A stretch of 47,684 bases of DNA from JBJXFE01 sp046153875 (GTDB taxonomy: Bacteria; Planctomycetota; Phycisphaerae; Phycisphaerales; UBA1924): positions 1-47,684 of the forward strand of contig JBJXFE010000066.1 of assembly GCA_046153875.1 (NCBI GenBank), given 5' to 3'. Both the position numbers and the translations under genes were made by a program. Of the stretch, positions 26,918 through 35,700 are shown one piece after another; position 1 is the first letter of the stretch; every line of letters starts with the position of its first letter. The notes under the pieces are model-generated. The model made no database searches. It saw only the letters and a list, made by a program, of their open reading frames with translations, and was not told where the DNA came from.

Positions 26918-27619
26918 TCACCGGACCGGCGCGATCCAGGTCATCCTCGTGACGATGTCCGGCGCGGGGTCGTAGATCCCCTGGTAGAAGATGGTGACGG
27001 TGACCTGCAGCGGGAAGGCATCCACCGTGCGTCCCGGGAACGGCAGGTTCGGGTTGTCCACGTCCTCCCAGGCACGAGGGTTCGAGAGGTGGTATGGATC
27101 GACCTTCTGGACCTCGACGTACTGGGACCACCCCTGGAGCGGCTCGGGCAGGCCGCCGGCACCGAGCACGACGAACCCGTCCGGGTCGATCTGCGGGATG
27201 ATGGTCCCGAACGCGTCGATGGGCCCCGGGTGAGTCCCGTTGAGCCCGAAGAGAACCTGGTTGTAGTCGTCGATGTCGTCCATGTCGTCGACGGTGAGTT
27301 CGCCGGTCTCGGGGCCGACGCCGACGAGGACCTGGCTTCCGGGCGGCCCCTGGAAGCTGAGCCCGGTGGTGGGGTCGTGGCGTGGGAGCTGGCGGAGGCG
27401 TTCGCGGATCTCGCTGGCGAGGTAGGTGGCGGTCGCCTCGTGCGAGCTCCAGGTGTTGGAGCGGATGAACGAGGTCTGGGCCTCCATGATGGCGAGGACC
27501 CCGACCATCACGATGACGAGGGCGAGCGCGGTCTCGAGAAGCGTGAAGGCGCGCGGGGCCGCTCGCGCGGCGAGGCTGCGGGCGCGCTTGGGGTTGTTCG
27601 TGTCAGCTCGGCGTGGCAT
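26918..27619 (-). CDS. PilV/GspI-like prepilin
   Basis: A 233-residue protein with a prepilin leader RAFTLLETALALVIVMVGVL (about 23-42); Glu at mature position 5 is present. The start is ATG behind a strong GGAGGGAGGGA site. The C-terminal region (VDAFPLQVTVTIFYQGIYD) is strand-rich. Conserved acidic stretch DDMDDIDDYN near 110-119. A minor pilin or pseudopilin of the cluster. Confidence 0.8.
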   Translation of the reverse strand: MPRRADTNNPKRARSLAARAAPRAFTLLETALALVIVMVGVLAIMEAQTSFIRSNTWSSHEATATYLASEIRERLRQLPRHDPTTGLSFQGPPGSQVLVGVGPETGELTVDDMDDIDDYNQVLFGLNGTHPGPIDAFGTIIPQIDPDGFVVLGAGGLPEPLQGWSQYVEVQKVDPYHLSNPRAWEDVDNPNLPFPGRTVDAFPLQVTVTIFYQGIYDPAPDIVTRMTWIAPVR

Positions 27620-27710
27620 CGTCCCTCCCTCCCTCGGCGTGCGCGGGGTCCTTCCCCGACGCCCCCGCCGGGGCCGGTCCGTCCGCCCGCCTCCGTGAGA
27701 AGAGGATCGG

Positions 27711-28937
27711 CTACTTCACCACCTGGCTCATCTTGAAGATCGGCAGGATGATCGACATGGCGATGAAGCCGACGACTGTGCCCATTATGATGATCATGAC
27801 GGGCTCGATCATCGAGGTGACGGCCTTGATCTGGTCCTTGAGGGCCTTGGCGTAGTAGGTGGAGATCTCGTCGAGCACCTCGCCGAGCTTACCGGACTCT
27901 TCACCGGCCGAGATCATCTGCGACACGGCGCGCGGGAGGAGCTTGGTCTTCATCAGCGGGGTGGCGATCTTCTTGCCTTGCTTCACGCTGGCGTAGACGC
28001 TGCGCCACATGGTCTTGTAGAGACGGTTGCCCGAGATATCGCCGGTGATGGCGAGGGTGTCGAGCATGGGGACGCCCGCGTTGATGAGCTGGCCCATGGT
28101 CTGGAGCGACCGGCTGATGTAGAGCGAGCGGAACATCGCCTTGACAACGGGGACGCTCAGCTTGGCCTTGTCCACCCAGAACCCGCCGACCTCGGTCTTG
28201 AGGAAGGCGAAGGCGACGCCCGCGATCGCGACCAGGGCGCCGACGACGTACATCCACGAGTGGACCATGAAGTCCGAGACGCCCATGAGGAACTTGGTGG
28301 CCCAGGGGAGGATGTCCTCCTTGCCCTCGAAGACGGCGGCGAACTTGGGCAGGACGAAGGTGAGCAGGAAGACGGTGACGCCGACCGCCAGGGTGCCGAT
28401 GATCGCCGGGTAGATGCTGGCGCCCACGACCATCTTGCGGGTCTCGATCTGCTGCCCGATGTAGGCGGCGATGCGGTCGAGCATCTTGGCGAAGCTGCCG
28501 GACATCTCCGACGCGCGGACCATGTTGACGAAGAGCGGGCCGAAGAGCTTGGGGTGGCGTCCGATCGCCTCGGAGAACTGCTTGCCGGACTCGACGTCCG
28601 TCTTCAGGCCCATGATGATGCGCTTGAAGGCGGCGTGCTGCGTCTGCTCGGCGATGCCCTCCAGGCTCGAGCGCAGGTTGATGCCGGCGCGGATCATGAC
28701 CGCGAGCTGGCTGGAGAAGTCCAGCACGTGCTTCTGCTTGGGCTTGCCCGCGTTCAGCTCCGCGAACTTGGAGAGGAACCCGAACCGCTCGAAACCGGCG
28801 GCGACGGGCGTCAGCGACAGGACGTGAACGCCCTGGTTGCGGAGCACCTGGGCGGCGCTGGTGACGCTGTCGGCGGCGACGACCCCCACCTGGGTCTGCC
28901 CCGCCGCGGTCCGGACCTGGAAGCGATAGCTGGGCAT
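27711..28937 (-). CDS. pilC: Type IV pilus/type II secretion inner-membrane platform protein (PilC/GspF)
   Basis: A 408-residue GspF-family protein with two repeated GspF domains. MIRAGINLRSSLEGI (about 77-91) and its second-half partner LINAGVPMLDTLAIT (about 284-298) are the paired signatures. Membrane helices are at about 180-200, 225-245 and 375-400. The C-terminus IMGTVVGFIAMSIILPIFKM is the classical end. It couples the ATPase to pilin polymerisation. The ATPase gene lies upstream across 132 bases. Confidence 0.92.
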   Translation of the reverse strand: MPSYRFQVRTAAGQTQVGVVAADSVTSAAQVLRNQGVHVLSLTPVAAGFERFGFLSKFAELNAGKPKQKHVLDFSSQLAVMIRAGINLRSSLEGIAEQTQHAAFKRIIMGLKTDVESGKQFSEAIGRHPKLFGPLFVNMVRASEMSGSFAKMLDRIAAYIGQQIETRKMVVGASIYPAIIGTLAVGVTVFLLTFVLPKFAAVFEGKEDILPWATKFLMGVSDFMVHSWMYVVGALVAIAGVAFAFLKTEVGGFWVDKAKLSVPVVKAMFRSLYISRSLQTMGQLINAGVPMLDTLAITGDISGNRLYKTMWRSVYASVKQGKKIATPLMKTKLLPRAVSQMISAGEESGKLGEVLDEISTYYAKALKDQIKAVTSMIEPVMIIIMGTVVGFIAMSIILPIFKMSQVVK

Positions 28938-29069
28938 GGTTCTCTCAGCGAGTGGCGGGGTGCCGCGGTGAGGGGCTGAGGCGCCGAGCCGCCCGACCGT
29001 CCGCCGTCGCGTTCCTCCGTCCCGTCCTGCTCCGTCCCGTGGTCACGTCGTCCGTACGTTCACTCCGCG

Positions 29070-30125
29070 CTACGCCACGAGCTGGCGTTCGAGCTTGTCC
29101 GGGTACGCGGCCTGCGCCACCGCGTCCTCCTTGCTGATCATGCCGTTGAAGTAGAGCTCGGCGATCGAGGCGTCCAGGCTCGACATGCCGATCGAGCGGC
29201 TGGTCTCGATGACATTGGGGATCTCGAACGTGCGCGCCTCGCGGATCAGGTTGCGCACCGCGGGCGTGCACAGCAGCACCTCGACGGCGGGCACCATCCC
29301 CGGCTTGTCGGTGCGGCTGAACAGTGTCTGGCTGATGACCGCCTGGAGCGTGTTGGCGAGCATCGACCGGATCTGGTTCTGCTGCCCGGCGGGGTACATA
29401 TCGATGATGCGCTCGACGGTCTGCGACGCGTTGACGGTGTGCAGGGTCGAGAGGACGAGGTGACCCGTCTCGGCGGCGCTGATCGCCAGGGCCGACGTCT
29501 CGAGGTCGCGCATCTCGCCGACCAGGATGATGTCGGGGTCCTGGCGCAGGGCGTGCTTGAGGCCCGAGGCGAACGTGGGCATGTCCTGCCCCAGCTCGCG
29601 CTGCTCGATGACGCACTTGTCGCTGCGGAAGACGTACTCGACGGGGTCTTCCAGCGTGATGATGTGCTTGCGGTAGCGCTCGTTCATCGCCTGGATCATG
29701 GCCGCGAGCGTGGTGGACTTGCCCGAGCCGGTGTCGCCCGTGACGAGCACGAGCCCGCGCGGGAGGTAGGTGAGCCGCGCGATGACCTCGGGCAGATTCA
29801 GCTTGCCCAGCGGCGGGACCTTGGTCTTGATCGAGCGCATCGCCAGGCCCAGGGCCCCGCGCTGCATGTGCCCGTTGACGCGGTAGCGCGACATCCCCGG
29901 GATCTCAAAGGAGAAGTCGGCGTCCTTCTGACGCTCGAAGATGGACTGGGCCTCCGGGGGCGCCATCTGCTCGAACATGGCCCGCGCGGACTCCGGCGTG
30001 ATCACCGGAAAATCCATCGGGGTCATCACCTGGTTCACACGCATCACGGGGGGCTGCCCCGCGATGAGGTGGATATCCGAGGCGTCGGCGGCGAACGCGG
30101 CTTTGAGGACTTCGTGCAGGTCCAC
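29070..30125 (-). CDS. pilT: Twitching-motility/retraction ATPase PilT
   Basis: A 351-residue GspE-family ATPase starting with GTG behind GAGGGA; the frame extends upstream without a better start. Walker A GDTGSGKSTT is at 130-139 and the Walker B block IILVGEMRD at 199-207, with the His box GHLVLSTLHT (221-230). VRNLIRE near 304-310 matches the AIRNLIRE motif that marks PilT and its relatives. N-terminal DLHEVLKAAFAADASDIHL is typical PilT. It would drive pilus retraction; no PilB extension ATPase is in the window. Confidence 0.92.
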   Translation of the reverse strand: MDLHEVLKAAFAADASDIHLIAGQPPVMRVNQVMTPMDFPVITPESARAMFEQMAPPEAQSIFERQKDADFSFEIPGMSRYRVNGHMQRGALGLAMRSIKTKVPPLGKLNLPEVIARLTYLPRGLVLVTGDTGSGKSTTLAAMIQAMNERYRKHIITLEDPVEYVFRSDKCVIEQRELGQDMPTFASGLKHALRQDPDIILVGEMRDLETSALAISAAETGHLVLSTLHTVNASQTVERIIDMYPAGQQNQIRSMLANTLQAVISQTLFSRTDKPGMVPAVEVLLCTPAVRNLIREARTFEIPNVIETSRSIGMSSLDASIAELYFNGMISKEDAVAQAAYPDKLERQLVA

Positions 30126-30357
30126 GCGTTTCCCTCGCGTTATCGGGGTCGTCCGTCCGCCCACGCTGGCGGACCGTCTGGGTATCGACCCGTCGGCGAC
30201 GCGCGTTGACCCGGGGACACCGGCGGGGCGGGGCGAACGATGCCGCCTCTGCCGACCCGACGGGCGCAGCCCCCCCAGCCCGTAAGAACCGCACGCGGAC
30301 GTTGAGCGCGCCGGGGAGCGGGCTGCCGCGGATCCCGCCCGGGTTGCCCGATCGGGC

Positions 30358-30813
30358 TCAGCGGCCGCCGAACTTCCGAGCCTGTGCCGCCGCCAGAGCG
30401 TCGCACCGCTCGTTCTCGGGGTGCTCGCTGTGCCCCCGGATCCAGTGGAACCGGACCTCGTGGGCCGAGGCCAACTCGTCGAGCCGGACCCAGAGGTCCT
30501 GGTTCTTCACCGGCTTCTTGTCGGCCGTGCGCCACCCGCGGGCCTTCCACGCCTTCATCCACTCATGGAGCCCGTCGAGCACGTACCGCGAGTCGGAGGT
30601 GAGGTCCACGGTGGAGGGCTTCGTCAGGGCCATCATCCCCTCGATGACGGCCCGCAGCTCCATGCGGTTGTTCGTCGTCTCGGGCTCCCCGCCGCTGCGT
30701 TCGATCTCCTTGCCGCTGCCGGGGTGGCGGAGGATGAACGCCCACCCGCCGGGCCCGGGGTTGCCCGAGCAGGCGCCGTCGGTGAAGAGGTGAACCGTGG
30801 GGCGTGGGGTCAC
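30358..30813 (-). CDS. rnhA: Ribonuclease HI
   Basis: A 151-residue RNase HI starting with GTG. All catalytic residues are present: Asp12 in FTDGACSGNPG, Glu52 in NRMELRAVIE, Asp74 in TSDSRYV, His128 in WIRGHSEH and Asp138 in NERCDAL (E. coli 10, 48, 70, 124 and 134). It removes RNA from RNA-DNA hybrids. The GTG overlaps the stop of the glycogen synthase gene (GTGA at 30813-30810), so it is coupled to an unrelated gene. The 231 bases before pilT's start show nothing clear. Confidence 0.95.
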   Translation of the reverse strand: MTPRPTVHLFTDGACSGNPGPGGWAFILRHPGSGKEIERSGGEPETTNNRMELRAVIEGMMALTKPSTVDLTSDSRYVLDGLHEWMKAWKARGWRTADKKPVKNQDLWVRLDELASAHEVRFHWIRGHSEHPENERCDALAAAQARKFGGR

Positions 30814-32699
30814 CCCAGCCTCTCCATCGCCAGGTCGTGGGCCCGGTGGTACGCCTCGGCAAGGCGGCCCCAGTCGAACTCCCAGCTGAACCGCTCGACG
30901 GTGTTGCGCAGCGCGATCCGGTCGCGGCGGCGCTGGCGGCAGTAGTCGAGCAGCTTGGCCGTCAAGTCGGCCGCGGAATCGTGGAACGACCGCCCCCGCC
31001 GGCGGAGGACCGTCACGCCCAGCTCCTCGTGCCCGAGGAAGTTCTCGATGACGTGCCGCCCGAACCCGGCCAAGTCGCTCGACACCGCGGGCACCCCCAG
31101 GGCGAGGCACTCGAGCGGCGTGTACCCCCACGGCTCATAGAGGCTCGGGAACAGACCCAGGTGGCACCCGCGGACGAACTGCTCGTACTCGACACCCCAG
31201 AGCGGGTTGACCGGGTTGATGAACTCCGGGTGATAGACCACCTTCACCGGGTCGTCGGCACGGTTGATCAGTCCCAGGTGCCGGATGTGGTTGAGCACGG
31301 GGTCGTGCGCGTCGTCCTCGACGATGTGCGTGGTGATGAGCGGCAGCCGGTTGGTGCGCAGGGCGAACTGGGTGCGCTTGTACCGCAGCCGCCAGTATTC
31401 GTCCACGAGGTCGTCCAGGTGGATGCGCTCGCCCGCGGCGCCGCGCCGGTGGAGCTGCTCGAGCAGCCCGTCGGCGATCCGCCGGCACACGCCCCGCAGC
31501 TCGGTCAGCACACCGCGCTTCTCGAGCACCACCGGGTTGAGCGACCGCACCGGGCGCTGGGTGATGATGAAGAACACGACGGTAACGCCCGGCTCGTGGA
31601 CCCGCAGCTCCGCGTTCAGCCGGGCCATCGCCTCCAGGCACAGGTCGAACCCCTTGTTCCGCGGCTCGAAGCGCCCGCTCGTGAAGACGTACAGCGTCTT
31701 GTCCAGATCGAACGAGTAGCTCGGGAAAAAGTGGCCCATCGTGAACTGGTGGATGCGGTCCTTGTACTCCGCGTGGAGCAGCTGCATCTCGTGGGCGGCG
31801 TAGAACTGCTTGATGTTCAGCCCGTTGGGCGTGACGATCTCAGGCGCGCGACCCAGCAACTGCCCGCACTCCTCGGCCGTGATCGCGGACACGGTGGTGA
31901 AGACGTGGGCCGCGTGGGCGCAGGAGCGCTCCATCGAGTACTGCGGGCGGACGTTGAACCGCTCGGCCTCGGCCCACCCGTCCATGCGCGGGAGGCGGTC
32001 GTAGAACCCTTCGTCGTTCGACGCCGCGTAGCGCCCCAGCAGCGTGGCGTGGGTGGTAAAGACCGTCGCGATGGGCAGGCCGTCGCGCCGGATCATCGGC
32101 AGGCCCAGCGCTCCGAGGTACTCGTGGAAGTGCGCCACGATCCGCCGATCGCCGCCCGATGCCCAGGCAGCGCAGACGTGGTGCAAGAGGCGGCGGACCG
32201 CTTCACCGAAGACGATCGCGCTGTCGGTGAGCGCGTCGCCGGCGGGGGACTCGATGCCGTGGTCCTTCCACAGCGTGTACTTGATCTCGTCGAGGCGCTT
32301 CGTGTCCACGCGGTGCTCGAGGAGCAGCGCGCGGGGGTTGCCGGGGACGAGCCACCGCCCGTGGCGGATGATCACGCCCTCGTCCTTGAGCGCGTCGATC
32401 ACGCGCCCGAGCCACCCCGTGGGGCGGGTCTGGTCGAACTCCAGCGAGGCCTTGGACTCCACCCACGGGCCGACCACGAAGTAGCGGTCGCGCCAGCGCT
32501 CCGCCATCGCGGGCACCTTCGAGCGGAGCACCTGGTAGATGCCCCCGACCTGGTTGCAAACCTCCCAGGCCACCTCAAAGAGGACGGCCCCCGGGCCGGG
32601 CCGGGCCGGGTCGTGCGTCCCCGGCGCGCCGGCACGCGGCGACCGCCCCGCGCCGGGCGGGGTCGTCGGGGTCGCGTCGTGCTGGGCGGACTCGGGCAT
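30810..32699 (-). CDS. Glycogen synthase, eukaryote-type GT3 family
   Basis: A 629-residue glycosyltransferase. The start block FEVAWEVCNQVGGIYQVL (41-58) is nearly that of yeast and animal glycogen synthases (FEVAWEV.NKVGGIYTV), unlike the bacterial ADP-glucose GlgA. VTPNGLNIKQF and SGRFEPRNKGFDL follow the GT3 pattern. PSLYEPWGYTPLECLALGVP (about 505-525) is the C-terminal catalytic Glu block. GT3 enzymes use UDP-glucose. The N-terminal 35 residues are Pro/Gly/Ala-rich, including a CCGGG repeat. No branching enzyme or phosphorylase is nearby. Divergent from purL across 100 bases. Confidence 0.88.
   Translation of the reverse strand: MPESAQHDATPTTPPGAGRSPRAGAPGTHDPARPGPGAVLFEVAWEVCNQVGGIYQVLRSKVPAMAERWRDRYFVVGPWVESKASLEFDQTRPTGWLGRVIDALKDEGVIIRHGRWLVPGNPRALLLEHRVDTKRLDEIKYTLWKDHGIESPAGDALTDSAIVFGEAVRRLLHHVCAAWASGGDRRIVAHFHEYLGALGLPMIRRDGLPIATVFTTHATLLGRYAASNDEGFYDRLPRMDGWAEAERFNVRPQYSMERSCAHAAHVFTTVSAITAEECGQLLGRAPEIVTPNGLNIKQFYAAHEMQLLHAEYKDRIHQFTMGHFFPSYSFDLDKTLYVFTSGRFEPRNKGFDLCLEAMARLNAELRVHEPGVTVVFFIITQRPVRSLNPVVLEKRGVLTELRGVCRRIADGLLEQLHRRGAAGERIHLDDLVDEYWRLRYKRTQFALRTNRLPLITTHIVEDDAHDPVLNHIRHLGLINRADDPVKVVYHPEFINPVNPLWGVEYEQFVRGCHLGLFPSLYEPWGYTPLECLALGVPAVSSDLAGFGRHVIENFLGHEELGVTVLRRRGRSFHDSAADLTAKLLDYCRQRRRDRIALRNTVERFSWEFDWGRLAEAYHRAHDLAMERLG
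32591..32610. repeat. CCGGG pentamer, four tandem copies
   Basis: Four perfect 5-bp units inside the N-terminal linker coding region of the glycogen synthase. The unit is not a multiple of three, so a change in copy number would shift the frame. Confidence 0.75.
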
Positions 32700-32799
32700 C
32701 GCGTCAGAGTATCGCCCGGATGCGAGGCCGAGGTTTCAAGGACGCGCGCTTTCCGTCCCCGTGCGCCACGCGACGTGGACGACGACTTATCATCGCTCC

Positions 32800-35700
32800 A
32801 TGCAACACGGCTCGGGACAGGGTGCAGAAAGTGCGCGGCGGGTGTGGCGGGTGGAAGTGCGTCCCCTCCCCGGACGGGATGACGTGCGCGGGCAGGCCTT
32901 GACGCGCCAAGCCGGAGCGCTCGGCGTGGCGCTCGCTTCGGCGTCCGTCGCGCGCGTCTACCTCATGGAGGGCGCCCTGACCGAGCGCGACGCCGCGGCC
33001 GTGGCCGACAGGCTGCTGGCCGACCCTGTGACGGAATCCGCGACGCCCGGCGCTTCGCCCGCCAACGGCGCGACGGTGGTCGAGGTCCACCCCCTGCCGG
33101 GCGTCATGGACCCCGCGGCGCAGTCGGTGCAAGGGGTGATCGCGGACGTGCTGGGTGGACGGACGAGTGGCGACGGGCACGCCGTCCAGGTTTCCACGGG
33201 GTGGCGGTACGACCTCGTGGGCGTGGACGACGCCCAGGCACGAACGATCGCGGAGCGGCTGCTGGCCAACCCCGTCGTCCACCGCATCCACGTGGGGCCG
33301 TATCTGCCCGAGCACCTGCCGCGCGGGCACGAGCAGCCGTTCACGCTGCGGCACGTGCCGGTCCGCGGGCTGAGCGACGAGCAACTCGTGAAGCTGTCGC
33401 GCGACGCCCATTTGTTCCTGAGCCTTGATGAAATGACGGCGATCCGCGACGAGTACCGCCGCCTCGACCGCGAGCCGACCGACATCGAGCTCGAGACACT
33501 GGCGCAGACGTGGTCGGAGCACTGCGTCCACAAGACGCTCAAGTCGAGAATTACGTACAGAGAGGCGGGAGGGGAGAGAGAGAGCGAGACAGCGAGACAG
33601 CCCGCCGCGGTGGATAAGCGCGACAGCGAGACAGGGGGGGCGGCGAAGCCCCGCGGCGGGATGGACGTTTCGTTCTCGTTCACGCCCACCGGCCGGGCCG
33701 GCTCGTCCGACGCTTCGACAGTCTCCAGCGCACGGTCTCGGAGTCTGACTCCCCCACCGTCTCCCACCGCCGACCCCATCGAGTGGGCCGGCCGTCCCGG
33801 CCACACCGTCAACCCCGACGGCTCGGTGACGATCGACAACCTGCTCAAGTCCACGGTCGCCGCCGCGACGCACGAGCTCATCGCCGACGGCGTGGACTGG
33901 ACGCTGAGCGTCTTCAAGGACAACTCGGGGGTGATCGCTTTCGACGACGACACCGCCGTGTGCATCAAGGTCGAGACGCACAACCACCCGTCGGCGATCG
34001 AGCCCTACGGCGGTGCGGCCACCGGGATCGGGGGGTGCATCCGCGACGTGATCGGCACGGGCCTCGGCGCCAAGCCCATCGCCAGCACCGATGTTTTCTG
34101 CGTGGCGTTGCCGGATCGCGGGTCCGACGTCAATGCGGCACTCCCGCCCGGCTGCCTGCATCCGCGGCGCATCCTCACCGACGTCGTCGCGGGCATCCGC
34201 GACTACGGCAACCGCATGGGCATCCCCACGGTCGGCGGCGGCGTGTTCTTTGATGACCGATACGTGGGCAACCCGCTGGTCTTCGCCGGGTGCGTCGGTG
34301 TGATGCCGCGGGACCGGGTCTTCGGCGGCGCGCAGGCGGGCGACCGCATCATCGCGCTGGGAGGGCGCACGGGGCGCGACGGGATCCACGGGGCGACGTT
34401 CTCGTCGGCCGAGCTGGAGGAGTCCTCGTCCGACGAGTTCAGCCACGCGGTGCAGATCGGCAACGCGATCGAAGAGAAGCGGCTGCTCGACGCGATCCTG
34501 CGGGCGCGGGACGTCGCGAGCTCACCCCTGTTCACAGGCATCACCGACTGCGGCGCGGGGGGGTTCTCCTCGGCCGTGGGCGAGATGGGCAAGGACCTCG
34601 GCGCCGAGGTGCACCTCGACCGCGCCCCGCTCAAGTACGCCGGGCTCTCGTACACCGAAATCTGGATCAGCGAGGCGCAGGAGCGGATGGTCCTGGCCGT
34701 GCCCCCGGCGAACCTGCCAGCGCTGAAACAGATCTGCGGGGAAGAAGGCGTCGAGCTCGCGGACCTGGGGGTCTTCGGCACGCCGGATCGGACGCTGGCG
34801 CTGCGATTCCACGGGGCCGAGGTCGGCCGGCTGGATATGCACTTCCTGCACGACGGGATCCCCCAGCCCACCCGCGAAGCCGTGTGGTCACCACCTCGCC
34901 CTGAATCTACACCTCCCCACTCCCCCACCTCTTCACCTCCACCTCCGATTGCTTCATCTCTTCTCTCGCTTCTCTCCCACCCCGACATCGCGTCGAAGCA
35001 CTGGATCGTGCGCCAGTACGACCACGAGGTGCAGGGGAACGTGGTGCTCAAGCCACTGGTGGGGCCGGGCGGGCGCGGCCCGGGCGACGCGGCGGTGATC
35101 GAGCCCGTGCCGGGGACGGGAAGGGGCATCGCGATCGCCTGCGGGTTGCAGACGCCGGTGGGTGATCCCGCGCTCGGCGGCGACCCGTACCTGATGGCCC
35201 TGGCCGCGATCGACGAGTGCGTGCGCAACCTCGTCTGCGTCGGCGCCGACCCCCGCCGCACCGCGATCCTCGACAACTTCTGCTGGCCCAGCTGCGCCAA
35301 GCCGGAGAACCTCGCGTCACTGGTGCGGGCGGCCGAGGGGTGCTACGACGGGGCGAAGGCGTACCGCACGCCGTTCGTCAGCGGGAAGGACTCGCTGAAC
35401 AACCAGCTCAAGTACACGGACCCGGCGACGGGCCGCGAGCGGGTGATCGAAATCCCGCCCACGCTGCTCATCACGGGGCTGGGGATCGTGCCGAGCGTGT
35501 CGCGGTGCGTGACGATGGACGCGAAGAAACTGGGTAACATCCTGGTCGTCATCGGCGAGACGACCGACGAACTCGGCGGCTCGCGCTACGCCCAACTCAG
35601 GACTCAGAACCCGGGACTCAGGACTCAGGACTCAGGACCCAGGACTCAGGACCTTCCCATCCCCCGCGTCGACCTCTCGATCGCCCCGAAGACCGCCCAC

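Noticed and set aside
24446..27736. 1096-codon plus-strand open frame opposite the PilX-like and PilV-like genes
   Set aside because: Composition is that of an antisense shadow; the minus strand has prepilin motifs, ribosome sites and overlaps.
30804..32882. Plus-strand open frame opposite glycogen synthase
   Set aside because: Antisense shadow; the minus strand has conserved GT3 blocks.
35595..35650. CRISPR-like array
   Set aside because: Units are 7 bp without spacers and lie in the purL frame.
35595..35650. Frameshift or assembly error in purL at the repeat
   Set aside because: The frame is kept on both sides, with normal PurL blocks before and after.
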